From contig JASCPI010000032.1 of the NCBI GenBank assembly GCA_029959555.1, forward strand, positions 1 through 58,508: a stretch of 58,508 bases of DNA, read 5' to 3'. Position numbers and translations under genes: made by a program. The notes below the pieces were generated by a model. The model was given only the letters and a program-made list of their open reading frames with translations. It was not told the origin of the DNA and ran no database searches. The number at the start of each line of letters is the position of its first letter. Position 1 is the stretch's first letter. This stretch comes from Lysobacteraceae bacterium PS02065. GTDB lineage: Bacteria > Pseudomonadota > Gammaproteobacteria > Xanthomonadales > Rhodanobacteraceae. Positions 25,894-34,187 of this stretch are shown here, in pieces.

Positions 25894-28491
25894 TTGAACA
25901 CGTCCAGCCGCAGCGCCACACCGGCGCTCGACCAGCACACCCCGCTCATGCGCCAGTTCTTCGCCGCGAAGGCGGAGCATCCGGACGTGCTGCTGTTCTT
26001 CCGCATGGGCGATTTCTACGAGCTGTTCTACGACGACGCGCGCAAGGCGGCGCGACTGCTCGACATCACGCTGACCCAGCGCGGCAACTCGGCCGGCGCG
26101 CCGATCCCGATGGCCGGCGTGCCCTACCACGCGGCCGAAGGCTACCTCGCGCGCCTCGTGAAGCTCGGCGAGTCGGTCGCGATCTGCGAGCAGATCGGCG
26201 ATCCGGCGCTCGCGAAAGGCCTGGTCGAGCGCAAGGTCGTGCGCATCGTCACGCCCGGCACGGTCACCGACGAGGCGCTGCTCGAGGAACGCCGCGACAA
26301 CCTGCTGCTCGCGATCAGCGCGGGCCGCACCGGCTACGGCCTGGCCTGGGTCGACCTCACGGCGGGACGCTTTCTGTTGTGCGAGGTCGCGACGGCCGAG
26401 GCGCTCGCCGCCGAGCTCGCACGCCTGCAGCCGGTCGAGACGCTGGTCGGCGAGGACGTCGCGTGGCCGAACTTCGTCACTTCGCTGCCGGGCCTGCGCA
26501 AGCGCGCGCCCTGGCATTTCGACGGCGAGACCGGGCGTCGCGAGCTGTGCCGGTTCTTCGGCACGCGTGACCTGTCCGGCTTCGGCGCCGAGGATCTCGC
26601 GCTCGCGATCGGTGCGGCCGGTGCGCTGCTCGGCTACGTCGAGGACACGCAGAAGGCGGCCCTGCCCCACCTGACCGGCCTCGCCGCCGAGAGCGCCGCC
26701 GAGACGATCGCGCTCGACGCCGCGACGCGCCGCAACCTCGAACTCGACTGGCACGCCTCGGGCAACCGCGACGTGACCCTGCTCGGCGTGCTCGATGCGA
26801 GCGTGACGCCGATGGGCGCGCGCCTGCTGCACCGCTGGCTCAACCGCCCGCTGCGCGACCGCACGGTGCTCAAGCGCCGCTACCACGCGATCGGCGCGCT
26901 GCTCGGCGATGCCGGCGAACGCCTGCGCGACGAACTGCGCGGCATCGGCGACCTCGAGCGCATCCTCGCGCGCGTCGCGCTGCGCTCGGCACGTCCGCGC
27001 GACCTGTCGACGCTGCGCGACGGCCTTGCGCGTACGCCGGTGCTGCGCGAGCGCCTCGCCGGTGCGGACAGCCCGCTCGTCGACGCGCTGCTCGACCACC
27101 TCGGCGAGCACGCCGACACGGCCGCGCATCTCATGCGCGCGATCGTCGACCTGCCGCCGGCGCTGCAGCGCGACGGCGGCGTGATCCGCGAAGGTTTCGA
27201 CGCCGAACTCGACGAGCTGCGCCAGCTGTCGACGAACGCGGACCGGTTCCTGATCGACCTCGAGGAGCGCGAGAAGGCCGCAACCGGCATCGCCACGCTC
27301 AAGGTCGGCTACAACCGCGTGCACGGCTACTACATCGAGATCAGCAAGGGCCAGGCCGACAAGGCGCCGACGCACTACACGCGCCGCCAGACGATCAAGG
27401 GCGCCGAGCGCTACATCACCGAGGAGCTCAAGGGCTTCGAGGACAAGGTGCTGTCGGCACGCGAACGTTCGCTGATGCGCGAGCGGGCGCTGTACGAGGA
27501 ACTGCTCGACCTGCTCGGCGCACGCCTCGGCGCGCTCAAGTCGGCCGCCGCGGCGATCGCCGAGCTCGACGTGCTCGCCGCGCTGGCCGACCGCGCGCAT
27601 GCGCTGGACTGGTCCGAGCCCGAACTCGTCGACGCGGCCTGCATCCGCATCGAGCGTGGCCGCCACCCGGTCGTCGAGCAGGTCCGCGACGATCCGTTCG
27701 AGCCGAACGACCTCGACCTCTCCGACGCGCGCCGCATGCTCGTCGTGACCGGCCCGAACATGGGCGGTAAGTCGACGTACATGCGCCAGAACGCGCTCAT
27801 CGTGCTGCTCGCGCACATCGGCAGCTACGTGCCGGCGTCGCGCGCGACGATCGGCACGATCGACCGCATCTTCACGCGCATCGGCGCCGGCGACGACCTG
27901 TCGCGCGGGCAGTCGACCTTCATGGTCGAGATGAGCGAGACGGCCAACATCCTGCACAACGCGACCGCGCACAGCCTCGTGCTCATGGACGAGATCGGCC
28001 GCGGCACGAGCACGTACGACGGCCTCGCCCTCGCCCAGGCCTGCGCGACCCACCTCGCCGCGACGAACCGCGCGTTCACGCTGTTCGCGACACACTACTT
28101 CGAGCTCACGCGCCTGCCCGAGCAGTACGATGCGATCGCCAACGTGCACCTCGACGCGGTCGAGTACGGCGACCAGCTCGTCTTCATGCACGCGGTCAAG
28201 GACGGCCCGGCCAATCGCAGCTTCGGCCTGCAGGTCGCCGCGCTCGCCGGCCTGCCCAAACCCGTGATCGCCGAGGCACGCCGCGTGCTGCTCGCGCTCG
28301 AGTCGGGTGCGCACGATGTTCCAGCCGCGCCCGCGGCGGCGATCCAGGCGGTCGCGGCGACACCGCAGCTCGGCCTGTTCGCGCCGCCGATGCCGTCGCC
28401 GGTCGAGGAAGCGCTGCGCGCCGTCGACGGCGACGAGCTGAGCCCACGCGCCGCGCTCGACCTCGTCTACCGCCTCAAGAAGATGCTCTGA
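25894..28491 (+). CDS. mutS: DNA mismatch repair ATPase MutS
   Basis: An 865-residue MutS. The mismatch-reading Phe-X-Glu motif is F41-Y42-E43 in [12 protein letters not shown]. Connector, lever and clamp domains follow, then the ABC-type ATPase with Walker A GPNMGGKS (from residue 620), Walker B LVLMDE (D699, E700) and signature STFMVEMSE. It binds mismatches after replication and recruits MutL. The TTG at 25894 was chosen: GAGGTG sits 6 bases upstream and the N-terminus then aligns with E. coli MutS. A GTG nine bases earlier lacks an SD. The frame continues to the conserved short C-terminus. Its regulation is not evident beyond the -10-like element. Confidence 0.95.
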   Translation: MNTSSRSATPALDQHTPLMRQFFAAKAEHPDVLLFFRMGDFYELFYDDARKAARLLDITLTQRGNSAGAPIPMAGVPYHAAEGYLARLVKLGESVAICEQIGDPALAKGLVERKVVRIVTPGTVTDEALLEERRDNLLLAISAGRTGYGLAWVDLTAGRFLLCEVATAEALAAELARLQPVETLVGEDVAWPNFVTSLPGLRKRAPWHFDGETGRRELCRFFGTRDLSGFGAEDLALAIGAAGALLGYVEDTQKAALPHLTGLAAESAAETIALDAATRRNLELDWHASGNRDVTLLGVLDASVTPMGARLLHRWLNRPLRDRTVLKRRYHAIGALLGDAGERLRDELRGIGDLERILARVALRSARPRDLSTLRDGLARTPVLRERLAGADSPLVDALLDHLGEHADTAAHLMRAIVDLPPALQRDGGVIREGFDAELDELRQLSTNADRFLIDLEEREKAATGIATLKVGYNRVHGYYIEISKGQADKAPTHYTRRQTIKGAERYITEELKGFEDKVLSARERSLMRERALYEELLDLLGARLGALKSAAAAIAELDVLAALADRAHALDWSEPELVDAACIRIERGRHPVVEQVRDDPFEPNDLDLSDARRMLVVTGPNMGGKSTYMRQNALIVLLAHIGSYVPASRATIGTIDRIFTRIGAGDDLSRGQSTFMVEMSETANILHNATAHSLVLMDEIGRGTSTYDGLALAQACATHLAATNRAFTLFATHYFELTRLPEQYDAIANVHLDAVEYGDQLVFMHAVKDGPANRSFGLQVAALAGLPKPVIAEARRVLLALESGAHDVPAAPAAAIQAVAATPQLGLFAPPMPSPVEEALRAVDGDELSPRAALDLVYRLKKML

Positions 28492-28504
28492 GCGCAGCGT
28501 GGCG

Positions 28505-29701
28505 ATGACCGACCTCGCCACCGCGCTGCACGCCGGCGATGAGCGCGACGGTGCGCGCACGGCGCTCGCACGCCTCGACGGCATCGACCTGCTGCGTGGG
28601 CTGTCGATCCTGCTCGTCGTCGTGCACCACCTCGCGCTGCGCATCCCGCTCCGCGACGGCTGGCTCGAAACCTGGCTGCCGCGGCGTTTCCTGGGCTCGC
28701 TCATGTACAACGGCTACGAAGGCGTGTTCGTGTTCTTCGTGGTCTCGGGCTTCCTGATCACGAGCCACGCGCTCGCACGCTGGGGCGCACTCGACCGCAT
28801 CGACCTGCGCGCGTTCTACGCGATGCGTGCCGCGCGCATCCTGCCCTCGCTCGTGCTCGTCGTCGGCGTGCTCGCCCTGCTGCACGTGCTCGGCGTGCCG
28901 CACCACGTCATCGACACGGAGCGCCAGTCGCTCGCGCGCGCCGTGCTCGCGGTCGCCGGTCTGCACCTCAACTGGTACGAGGGCGTGACCGGCTACCTGC
29001 CGGGTGGCTGGGACGTGCTGTGGTCGCTGTCGATCGAGGAGGCGTTCTACCTCGGCTTCCCGCTCGCCTGCCTGTTGCTGCGCAGCCGTGCCGCGCTCGT
29101 CGTCGCGCTGGGCGTGCTCGCGCTGTCGCTGCCGGCCACGCGCGCCGCGCTCGCCGGAAACGACATCTGGCAGGAGAAGGCCTACCTGCCCGGCATGGCC
29201 GCGATCGCCGCCGGCGTGCTCGCAGCGATCACCTGCGACCGATGGAAGACCGTGCCACACGCACTCGTCACGCTGTTCGGCGCGCTCGGCAGCGCCGGCA
29301 TCGCCGCGGTGATGCTGTTCGGTTACGTGCTGTGGCCATGGGTCGGCAACGGCTACGTGCTCGTGCTGACGCTGTCGACCGCGCTGCTCGTGATCGCGCT
29401 GCAATGGGAAGCGCGCGTCGCGCCGCCCGCGATGCCGCGCGGCCTGCGCTGGCTGTCCGCGATGGGACGCCGCAGTTACGAGATCTACCTGACCCACATG
29501 TTCGTCGTGTTCGCGGTGGTCACGCTGTGGCAGGCCCTCGGCGCCGACAAGCATCTCGGTTTCCTGTGGCATGTCCCGACCGTGCTCGCGGCATGGGGAC
29601 TCGGTGCGCTGCTCGCACGGGCGTGGTCGGACCCGATGAACGTGTGGTTGCGCCGGAGGTGGGTGAAGGCTGCGGGCATGTCGAACGCGCGCTCCGGATG
29701 A
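28505..29701 (+). CDS. Acyltransferase-3 (OafA/YrhL-like) membrane O-acyltransferase
   Basis: A protein of 398 residues with about ten TM helices. It carries the family's LDGIDLLRGLSILLVV-HH start with the catalytic His-rich first helix, FVVSGFLI, and WSLSIEEAFYL, all hallmarks of acyltransferase family 3. These enzymes move acetyl or other acyl groups onto sugars of LPS, peptidoglycan or exopolysaccharide at the inner membrane. It starts 13 bases after mutS; a GTG six bases upstream of the chosen ATG is also possible. The acceptor is unknown; the glycan genes at 15917-25775 are candidate partners. Confidence 0.87.
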   Translation: MTDLATALHAGDERDGARTALARLDGIDLLRGLSILLVVVHHLALRIPLRDGWLETWLPRRFLGSLMYNGYEGVFVFFVVSGFLITSHALARWGALDRIDLRAFYAMRAARILPSLVLVVGVLALLHVLGVPHHVIDTERQSLARAVLAVAGLHLNWYEGVTGYLPGGWDVLWSLSIEEAFYLGFPLACLLLRSRAALVVALGVLALSLPATRAALAGNDIWQEKAYLPGMAAIAAGVLAAITCDRWKTVPHALVTLFGALGSAGIAAVMLFGYVLWPWVGNGYVLVLTLSTALLVIALQWEARVAPPAMPRGLRWLSAMGRRSYEIYLTHMFVVFAVVTLWQALGADKHLGFLWHVPTVLAAWGLGALLARAWSDPMNVWLRRRWVKAAGMSNARSG

Positions 29702-29763
29702 GCTCGCGGTTCACGGAGAAGCGCGACGCCCGTGTCCCTCTGCAACGCTTGAGTGGATGACCA

Positions 29764-29787
29764 GCGCTTCGCGCTGTCGTGAAGCGC
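29764..29787 (+). terminator. Weak hairpin downstream of the acyltransferase gene
   Basis: GCGCTTC (29764-29770) and GAAGCGC (29781-29787) are separated by 10 bases, without a T-run. The surrounding 200-base gap (29702-29901) is somewhat AT-richer than its neighbours and contains no gene I can support. Confidence 0.25.
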
Positions 29788-29901
29788 CTCCGACTTGACC
29801 AGCCATTCGGCTGTTGAGAGCCGCCGGAATGAAGTATCGGTGTGAGTCCGTTCGAGACGACGGCGTGCCGAAGCGGATCGCGAACTTCCCACGAACGACC
29901 C

Positions 29902-30816
29902 TCACCCCCCCGGCATCACCGGCAGCTCCGCGCAGCGCGCGCGCAGGAAATCGCGCAGGCGTCGTACGCGCGGGTTGACGAGGCGGCGGTCGGCGCAGAC
30001 GAGGTTGAGCGGTGCGTGTTCGCCGATCCAGTCGGGGCACACCACGACGAGACGGCCTTCGGCGACATCGTGGGCGACGTCGGGCCAGGACTTGTAGGCG
30101 ATGCCGTGGCCGGCGAGCGCCCAGCGGCGCACGAGGTCGCCATCCTCGCTGACGCGGTCGCCGCGGACCTGCATCGCGACGGCGTCGCCGGCCGGCGACT
30201 GGAACGTCCAGCGCTGATGGATGCCGTCGCGCACGACGAAGCGCAGGCAGTCGTGGTTCGCGAGCGCTTCGGGCGTGGCGGGTGAGCCACGGCGTGCGAG
30301 GTAGGCCGGCGAGGCGCACAGCACGCGCCGGCAGTTCGCGAGCAGCGGCACCGCGACGAGCTGCGAATCGGGCGGCGTGCCGTAGCGGATCGCGAGATCG
30401 AACGGCTGGCGGTAGACGTCGGCCATGCGGTCGGAGACGTCCATGCGCAGCTGCAGGCGCGGGTGCTCGGCGAGGAACGCGTCGAGCCAGCCGGCGAGCA
30501 GGTTGCGGCCGAGATCCGATGGTGCCGACAGCGTGAGGCGTCCGCGCAGTTCGGCGCCGTCGCCGCGCAGCACGTCCTCGGCCTCGTCCATGACGCGCAA
30601 GGCCTCGCGGCAGGCGCGCAGGAAACGCTCACCTTCCGAGGTCGCGCGCAGGTTGCGCGTCGAGCGCGCGACGAGCTGCACGCCGAGTTCGGCCTCGAGG
30701 CGCTTGAGCGCGACGCTGGCCGACGCCGGCGTGATCTCGAGTGCGCGCGCCGCAGCCGAGAGGCTGCCGAGTTCGACCGCGCGCACGAACACGAGCAGGT
30801 CGGCGAACGCCTTCAT
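29902..30816 (-). CDS. LysR-family transcriptional regulator
   Basis: A 304-residue protein. Residues 4-62 are the N-terminal LysR helix-turn-helix (FVRAVELGSLSAAARAL...ASVALKRLEAELG), followed by a linker helix. A type-2 periplasmic-binding-like effector domain spans about 90-300 (GRLTLSAPSDLGR...PFDLAIRYG). The subgroup is CrgA/DsdC-like. It is divergent from a Tat-exported aldo-keto reductase gene with a 127-base shared upstream region, which suggests control of that gene. The ATG has AGGAT 7 bases upstream. The inducer is unknown. Confidence 0.9.
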   Translation of the reverse strand: MKAFADLLVFVRAVELGSLSAAARALEITPASASVALKRLEAELGVQLVARSTRNLRATSEGERFLRACREALRVMDEAEDVLRGDGAELRGRLTLSAPSDLGRNLLAGWLDAFLAEHPRLQLRMDVSDRMADVYRQPFDLAIRYGTPPDSQLVAVPLLANCRRVLCASPAYLARRGSPATPEALANHDCLRFVVRDGIHQRWTFQSPAGDAVAMQVRGDRVSEDGDLVRRWALAGHGIAYKSWPDVAHDVAEGRLVVVCPDWIGEHAPLNLVCADRRLVNPRVRRLRDFLRARCAELPVMPGG

Positions 30817-30839
30817 CTTCGCAATCCTTTTGAAACTGA

Positions 30840-30852
30840 TTCGCTTTATGAA
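30840..30852. promoter_or_regulatory. Candidate LysR binding site (T-N11-A with TTC/GAA ends)
   Basis: TTCGCTTTATGAA has the LysR-type T-N11-A pattern with inverted TTC/GAA arms. It lies between the divergent regulator and reductase starts, 24 bases from the regulator ATG. Confidence 0.35.
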
Positions 30853-30943
30853 GGGTTTCCGGACCCGCCGCAATCGTCGAGTCTCGGGTTTCCCCCTGCG
30901 TGCGGCGCCACGCCGCGCGCGATCCGCCTCAAGGAGTCCGCCC

Positions 30944-31873
30944 ATGACGACCCGTCGCCAGTTCCTCGCCACGAGCCTCACCGCGTCCGCCCTCGGCCTC
31001 ACCGTCGGCCGCTCGCTGTTCGACGACGCCTGGGCCGCTGCCTCGCCGGGCAAGCTGCTGACGCGGCCGATCCCGTCGACGGGCGAGCAGATCCCGGTCA
31101 TCGGCGCCGGCACCTCGGGCAGCTTCGAGGCGACCAAGGGCAGCGAGAAGTACGAGGAGCTCAAGAAGGTCCTCAAGGTGTTCTTCGACGGCGGCGGCAG
31201 CGTGTTCGACACCTCGCCGAACTACTCGGGCGCCGACACCGTGCTCGGCGACCTGCTCAAGGAAGGCGGCTGGCGCGACAAGACCTTCCTCGCGACCAAG
31301 ATCGCGGCCGACTCGCGCGCCGACGCCGAGGCGCAGTGGGCGACCTCGCTCGAGCGCCTGCACACCGACAAGGTCGAGCTGCTGCAGGTCCACAACCTGC
31401 GCCAGTGGAAGATCCAGCTGCCGTACGCGCGCGAACTCAAGGCGCAGGGCAAGACGCGCTACATCGGCGTCACCCACTACATCGACAGCGGCCTGCCCGA
31501 GCTCGAGGCGATCATGCGCGCCGAGAAGCTCGACTTCATCCAGATCCACTATTCGGCCAACTCGCCGAACGCGGCCAAGACCATCCTGCCGCTGGCGCGC
31601 GACACCGGCGTCGCGGTGCTGGTCAACCGCGTGTTCGACGACGGCAAGCTGTTCGCGAAGGTCAAGGACGTGCCGCTGCCCGCATGGGCCGGCGAGGTCG
31701 GCGTGACCTCGTGGTCGCAGATGTTCCTCAAGTTCGCGATCAGCCACCCGGCCGTCACCGCGGTGATCCCGGCGACCAGCCGACCCGACCGCCAGGCCGA
31801 CCAGCTCAAGGCCGGCACGGGACCGCTGCTCGACGACAAGCAGCAGAAGGAACTGACCACGCTGCTGGGCTGA
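30944..31873 (+). CDS. Tat-exported aldo/keto reductase
   Basis: A protein of 309 residues. The N-terminus TTRRQFLATSL is a twin-arginine signal (R-R-x-F-L) with an Ala-rich hydrophobic stretch ending near residue 30. An AKR (beta/alpha)8 domain follows, with the catalytic tetrad recognisable: D in VFDTSPNYSGAD, Y three residues later, K in LATKI and H in LLQVHN. AKRs use NAD(P)H to reduce carbonyls. Tat export implies that it folds, perhaps with cofactor, before transport to the periplasm. AAGGAG is 7 bases before the ATG. It is divergent from a LysR gene. Confidence 0.88.
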   Translation: MTTRRQFLATSLTASALGLTVGRSLFDDAWAAASPGKLLTRPIPSTGEQIPVIGAGTSGSFEATKGSEKYEELKKVLKVFFDGGGSVFDTSPNYSGADTVLGDLLKEGGWRDKTFLATKIAADSRADAEAQWATSLERLHTDKVELLQVHNLRQWKIQLPYARELKAQGKTRYIGVTHYIDSGLPELEAIMRAEKLDFIQIHYSANSPNAAKTILPLARDTGVAVLVNRVFDDGKLFAKVKDVPLPAWAGEVGVTSWSQMFLKFAISHPAVTAVIPATSRPDRQADQLKAGTGPLLDDKQQKELTTLLG

Positions 31874-31880
31874 TCCCGCA

Positions 31881-33179
31881 ATGACCACGACGTCCCCGTT
31901 CGCCCGCCTCGTCACGCGCCTGTTCGGCACGGACACGAACGAGGCCCCCGCCGTCGGCGCGGGCCTGCTGCTGTTCTTCCTCGTCTTCACGGGCTATTTC
32001 ATGCTGCGGCCCGTGCGCGAGACGATGGGCGTCGCGGGAGGCATCGACAATCTGCACTGGCTGTTCACGGGCACGTTCGTGGCGACCCTCGCGACGCTGC
32101 CGCTGTTCGGCTGGCTCGCCTCGAAGGTCGCGCGGCGCACGATCCTCGCGTGGACGTTCGGCTTCTTCGCGATGAACATGCTCGTGTTCGCGGCGTGCTT
32201 CGCGATCAAGCCGGACGACCTCGCGGTCGCGCGCACGTTCTACATCTGGATCTCCGTGTTCAACATGCTGACGATCTCGCTGGCATGGAGCACGCTCGCC
32301 GACGTGTTCGCGCCGGGTCAGGCCAAGCGCCTGTTCGCGCTCATGGCCGGTGGCGCGAGCGCAGGCGGCCTGGTCGGACCGATCCTCGGCACGGCGCTCG
32401 TCGCGCCGCTCGGGCACGCCGGCCTCATGGTGCTGTCGGCGGCGACGCTGGTCGGTGCGATCGGTGCAGCGGCCTACATGCACCGCTGGCGCGATCGCCA
32501 GGGTGCCATCTCGGCACACGATGCCGACCGCGCGCGTCCGCTCGGCGGCAATCCGTTCGCCGGTGCGACGGCCGTGCTCAAGTCGCCCTACCTGCTCGGC
32601 ATCGGCGCGTTCGTGCTGCTGCTCGCGACCGCGAACACGTTCCTGTACTTCGAACAGGCGCGCCTCGTCGCCGAGAACTTCCCCGACAAGACGAAGCAGA
32701 CCCAGGTGTTCGGCCTCATCGACACCGTGGTGCAGACGCTCGCGATCCTGACCCAGGTGTTCTTCACGGGACGCATCGCGCAACGCCTCGGCGTCGGCGT
32801 GCTGCTCGTCGCGGTACCGCTGGTCATCGCGGCGGGCTTCCTGTGGCTCGCGTTCGCGCCCGTGTTCGCGGTGTTCGTCGTCGTCATGGTCGTACGCCGC
32901 GCAGGCGAGTACGCGCTCGTGCGCCCGGGCCGCGAGATGCTCTATACCGTCGTCTCCGCCGAGCAGAAGTACAAGGCGAAGAACTTCATCGACACGGTGG
33001 TCTACCGCGGCGGCGACGCGGTCAGCGGCTGGGCCAAGCGCGGCCTCGACCTGCTCGCCGACCATCCCGCACTCGCAATGGTCATCGGTTCGGTGCTCGC
33101 GCTCGTGTGGGCCGTGACGGGCGGCTGGCTCGGGCGTGCGCAGAAGCAGCGCGAGGCCGAGATCACGGGGACGGGATGA
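31881..33179 (+). CDS. MFS/ATP-ADP translocase-like (NTT) transporter
   Basis: A 432-residue protein with about 12 TM helices. It starts with LLFFLVFTGYFMLRPVRETMG, typical of the AAA-type ATP:ADP antiporter/Npt superfamily and its MFS-like relatives in Xanthomonadales. Other conserved stretches are LSLAWSTLADVF-like in helix 4 and QKYKAKNFIDTVVYRGGD near 350. Whether it moves nucleotides is not shown; free-living relatives are uncharacterised. It lies 7 bases after the aldo-keto reductase gene, so the two are probably co-transcribed. A REP-like palindrome follows it. Confidence 0.8.
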   Translation: MTTTSPFARLVTRLFGTDTNEAPAVGAGLLLFFLVFTGYFMLRPVRETMGVAGGIDNLHWLFTGTFVATLATLPLFGWLASKVARRTILAWTFGFFAMNMLVFAACFAIKPDDLAVARTFYIWISVFNMLTISLAWSTLADVFAPGQAKRLFALMAGGASAGGLVGPILGTALVAPLGHAGLMVLSAATLVGAIGAAAYMHRWRDRQGAISAHDADRARPLGGNPFAGATAVLKSPYLLGIGAFVLLLATANTFLYFEQARLVAENFPDKTKQTQVFGLIDTVVQTLAILTQVFFTGRIAQRLGVGVLLVAVPLVIAAGFLWLAFAPVFAVFVVVMVVRRAGEYALVRPGREMLYTVVSAEQKYKAKNFIDTVVYRGGDAVSGWAKRGLDLLADHPALAMVIGSVLALVWAVTGGWLGRAQKQREAEITGTG

Positions 33180-33217
33180 GCGTTGAAACCTGTGAGCGGC
33201 AAGGCCGCGTGATCGTG

Positions 33218-33302
33218 GTTCACGGCGGAATCGCCTGCGGCGGTTCCACCCTACCGACCTGAGCGTAGGGTGGAACCCGCGCAGCGGATTCCACCGTGAA
33301 CT
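33218..33302. repeat. REP/BIME-like nested palindrome
   Basis: A near-palindrome of about 85 bases. The core GGTTCCACCCTAC (33242-33254) pairs perfectly with GTAGGGTGGAACC (33265-33277) across 10 bases. Pairing resumes outward with few mismatches to GTTCACGG / CCGTGAAC. Each half is itself an imperfect GGTGGAA...TTCC hairpin, so the element looks like two REP units in inverted order. Such units are typically mobilised by RAYT transposases. It sits in a 180-base gap after a stop codon and may end transcription or stabilise the mRNA. Confidence 0.75.
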
Positions 33303-33359
33303 GCTTCGACGCGACGCAGCCTCCGGTGACGCGGACAACGTCCGCGCACGGACCCCGAC

Positions 33360-33734
33360 CTACTCGAGGCCTTCCTTCAACTCCCTGATCTGCCGCCTTG
33401 CGTGCTTGTCGGGGCGGCCTTGCGGGTGCGCGAGGCCGGCGCCGGTGAGGCGGCGCATCTCGCGCTCGCGCTCGCGCGTGGCGCGGCTCTCGGGTGTTTC
33501 CTCGTAGAGCGCCTGCGCGGCGGGCGCGGGGCCGCGCATCGACGACAGCGCGACGACGACGACCTCGAGGCGTTCGTCGCCGCGGCGGATGCGCAGGCGA
33601 TGGCCTTCGTGCACGGTCTTGGCGGGCTTTGCGGGTTCACCTTCGACGTCGATCTTGCCGCCTTCGATCGCCTGCTTGGCGAGGCTGCGCGTCTTGAAGA
33701 AGCGCGCGGCCCACAGCCAGATGTCGAGACGCAC
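33360..33734 (-). CDS. hslR: S4-domain RNA-binding heat-shock protein Hsp15 family
   Basis: A small basic RNA-binding protein with an S4 domain right at the N-terminus (RLDIWLWAARFFKTRSLA, then GGKIDVEG) and a long charged C-terminal tail. This matches Hsp15, which binds 50S subunits carrying stalled nascent chains. The start is uncertain. GTG at 33734 gives 124 residues but almost no leader before the S4 fold. Family members usually carry about 15 extra residues, which would begin at a CTG (33776-33774) overlapping the stop of the upstream gene as CTGA, with GGAAG upstream. No ATG exists in between. Co-directional and probably co-transcribed with the Mpo1-like gene. Confidence 0.8.
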   Translation of the reverse strand: MRLDIWLWAARFFKTRSLAKQAIEGGKIDVEGEPAKPAKTVHEGHRLRIRRGDERLEVVVVALSSMRGPAPAAQALYEETPESRATREREREMRRLTGAGLAHPQGRPDKHARRQIRELKEGLE

Positions 33735-33772
33735 GCCGTTCGCGGCGGCGCCCGGTGTCGCGGCCTTCGTGC

Positions 33773-34111
33773 TCAGAACGGGATCTTCCCGCGCAGAATG
33801 TCCCAGTACATGACCCAGTCGCCCATGAAGCTGTAGAGCGGCTGCTTGAACGAGGCGGGCTTGTTCTTCTCGTAGCCGAAGTGGCCGACCCACGCGAAGC
33901 CGTAGCCGGCGACCGGCGCGAGCAGCAGCCACCACGCGTTACCACTCGCGATCGCGAGCAGCACGATGCCGAGCACGAGCGAGCTGCCGACGAAGTGCAG
34001 GCGGCGGCAGGTCGTGTTGGCGTGCTCGGACAGGTAGAACGGGTAGAACGCCCGGAACGTGTCGTAGCGTCGCGCGGGCGCGGCGGGCGTCGACGTGGTG
34101 GACTGGCTCAT
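33773..34111 (-). CDS. DUF962/Mpo1-like membrane protein
   Basis: A 112-residue protein with a YDTFRAFYPFYLSEHANTTCRRLHFVG start, two TM helices, then GYGFAWVGHFGYEKNKPASF and a short tail. These are the conserved stretches of the DUF962/YGL010w family. Yeast Mpo1 is a dioxygenase in fatty-acid alpha-oxidation using conserved histidines; here H30, H39 and H77 are candidates. The bacterial role is unproven. GGAG lies 7 bases upstream of the ATG. Confidence 0.85.
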   Translation of the reverse strand: MSQSTTSTPAAPARRYDTFRAFYPFYLSEHANTTCRRLHFVGSSLVLGIVLLAIASGNAWWLLLAPVAGYGFAWVGHFGYEKNKPASFKQPLYSFMGDWVMYWDILRGKIPF

Positions 34112-34140
34112 GGCTCGTCTCCGCGGAGGATCAGGCGTGC

Positions 34141-34146
34141 AGCATA
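34141..34146 (-). promoter_or_regulatory. Putative -10 element TATGCT upstream of the Mpo1-like gene
   Basis: GCGCTATGCTGCACGC (minus strand, 34135-34150) is identical over 16 bases to 51523-51538 before the VOC gene. It stands 29 bases before the ATG. Confidence 0.45.
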
Positions 34147-34187
34147 GCGCCGACCGCGCGCGGACGCCTCGTGCGCCGCGGCATGGT

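Noticed and set aside
25540..28710. About 1050-codon minus-strand open frame opposite mutS
   Set aside because: Antisense to an obvious mutS over its full length; Arg/Val/Glu-rich composition with no recognisable domain.
33330..33346. CGCGGAC-AAC-GTCCGCG hairpin downstream of the Hsp15 gene as a terminator
   Set aside because: Short 7-bp stem with no T-run on the minus-strand side; too weak in GC-rich DNA to call.
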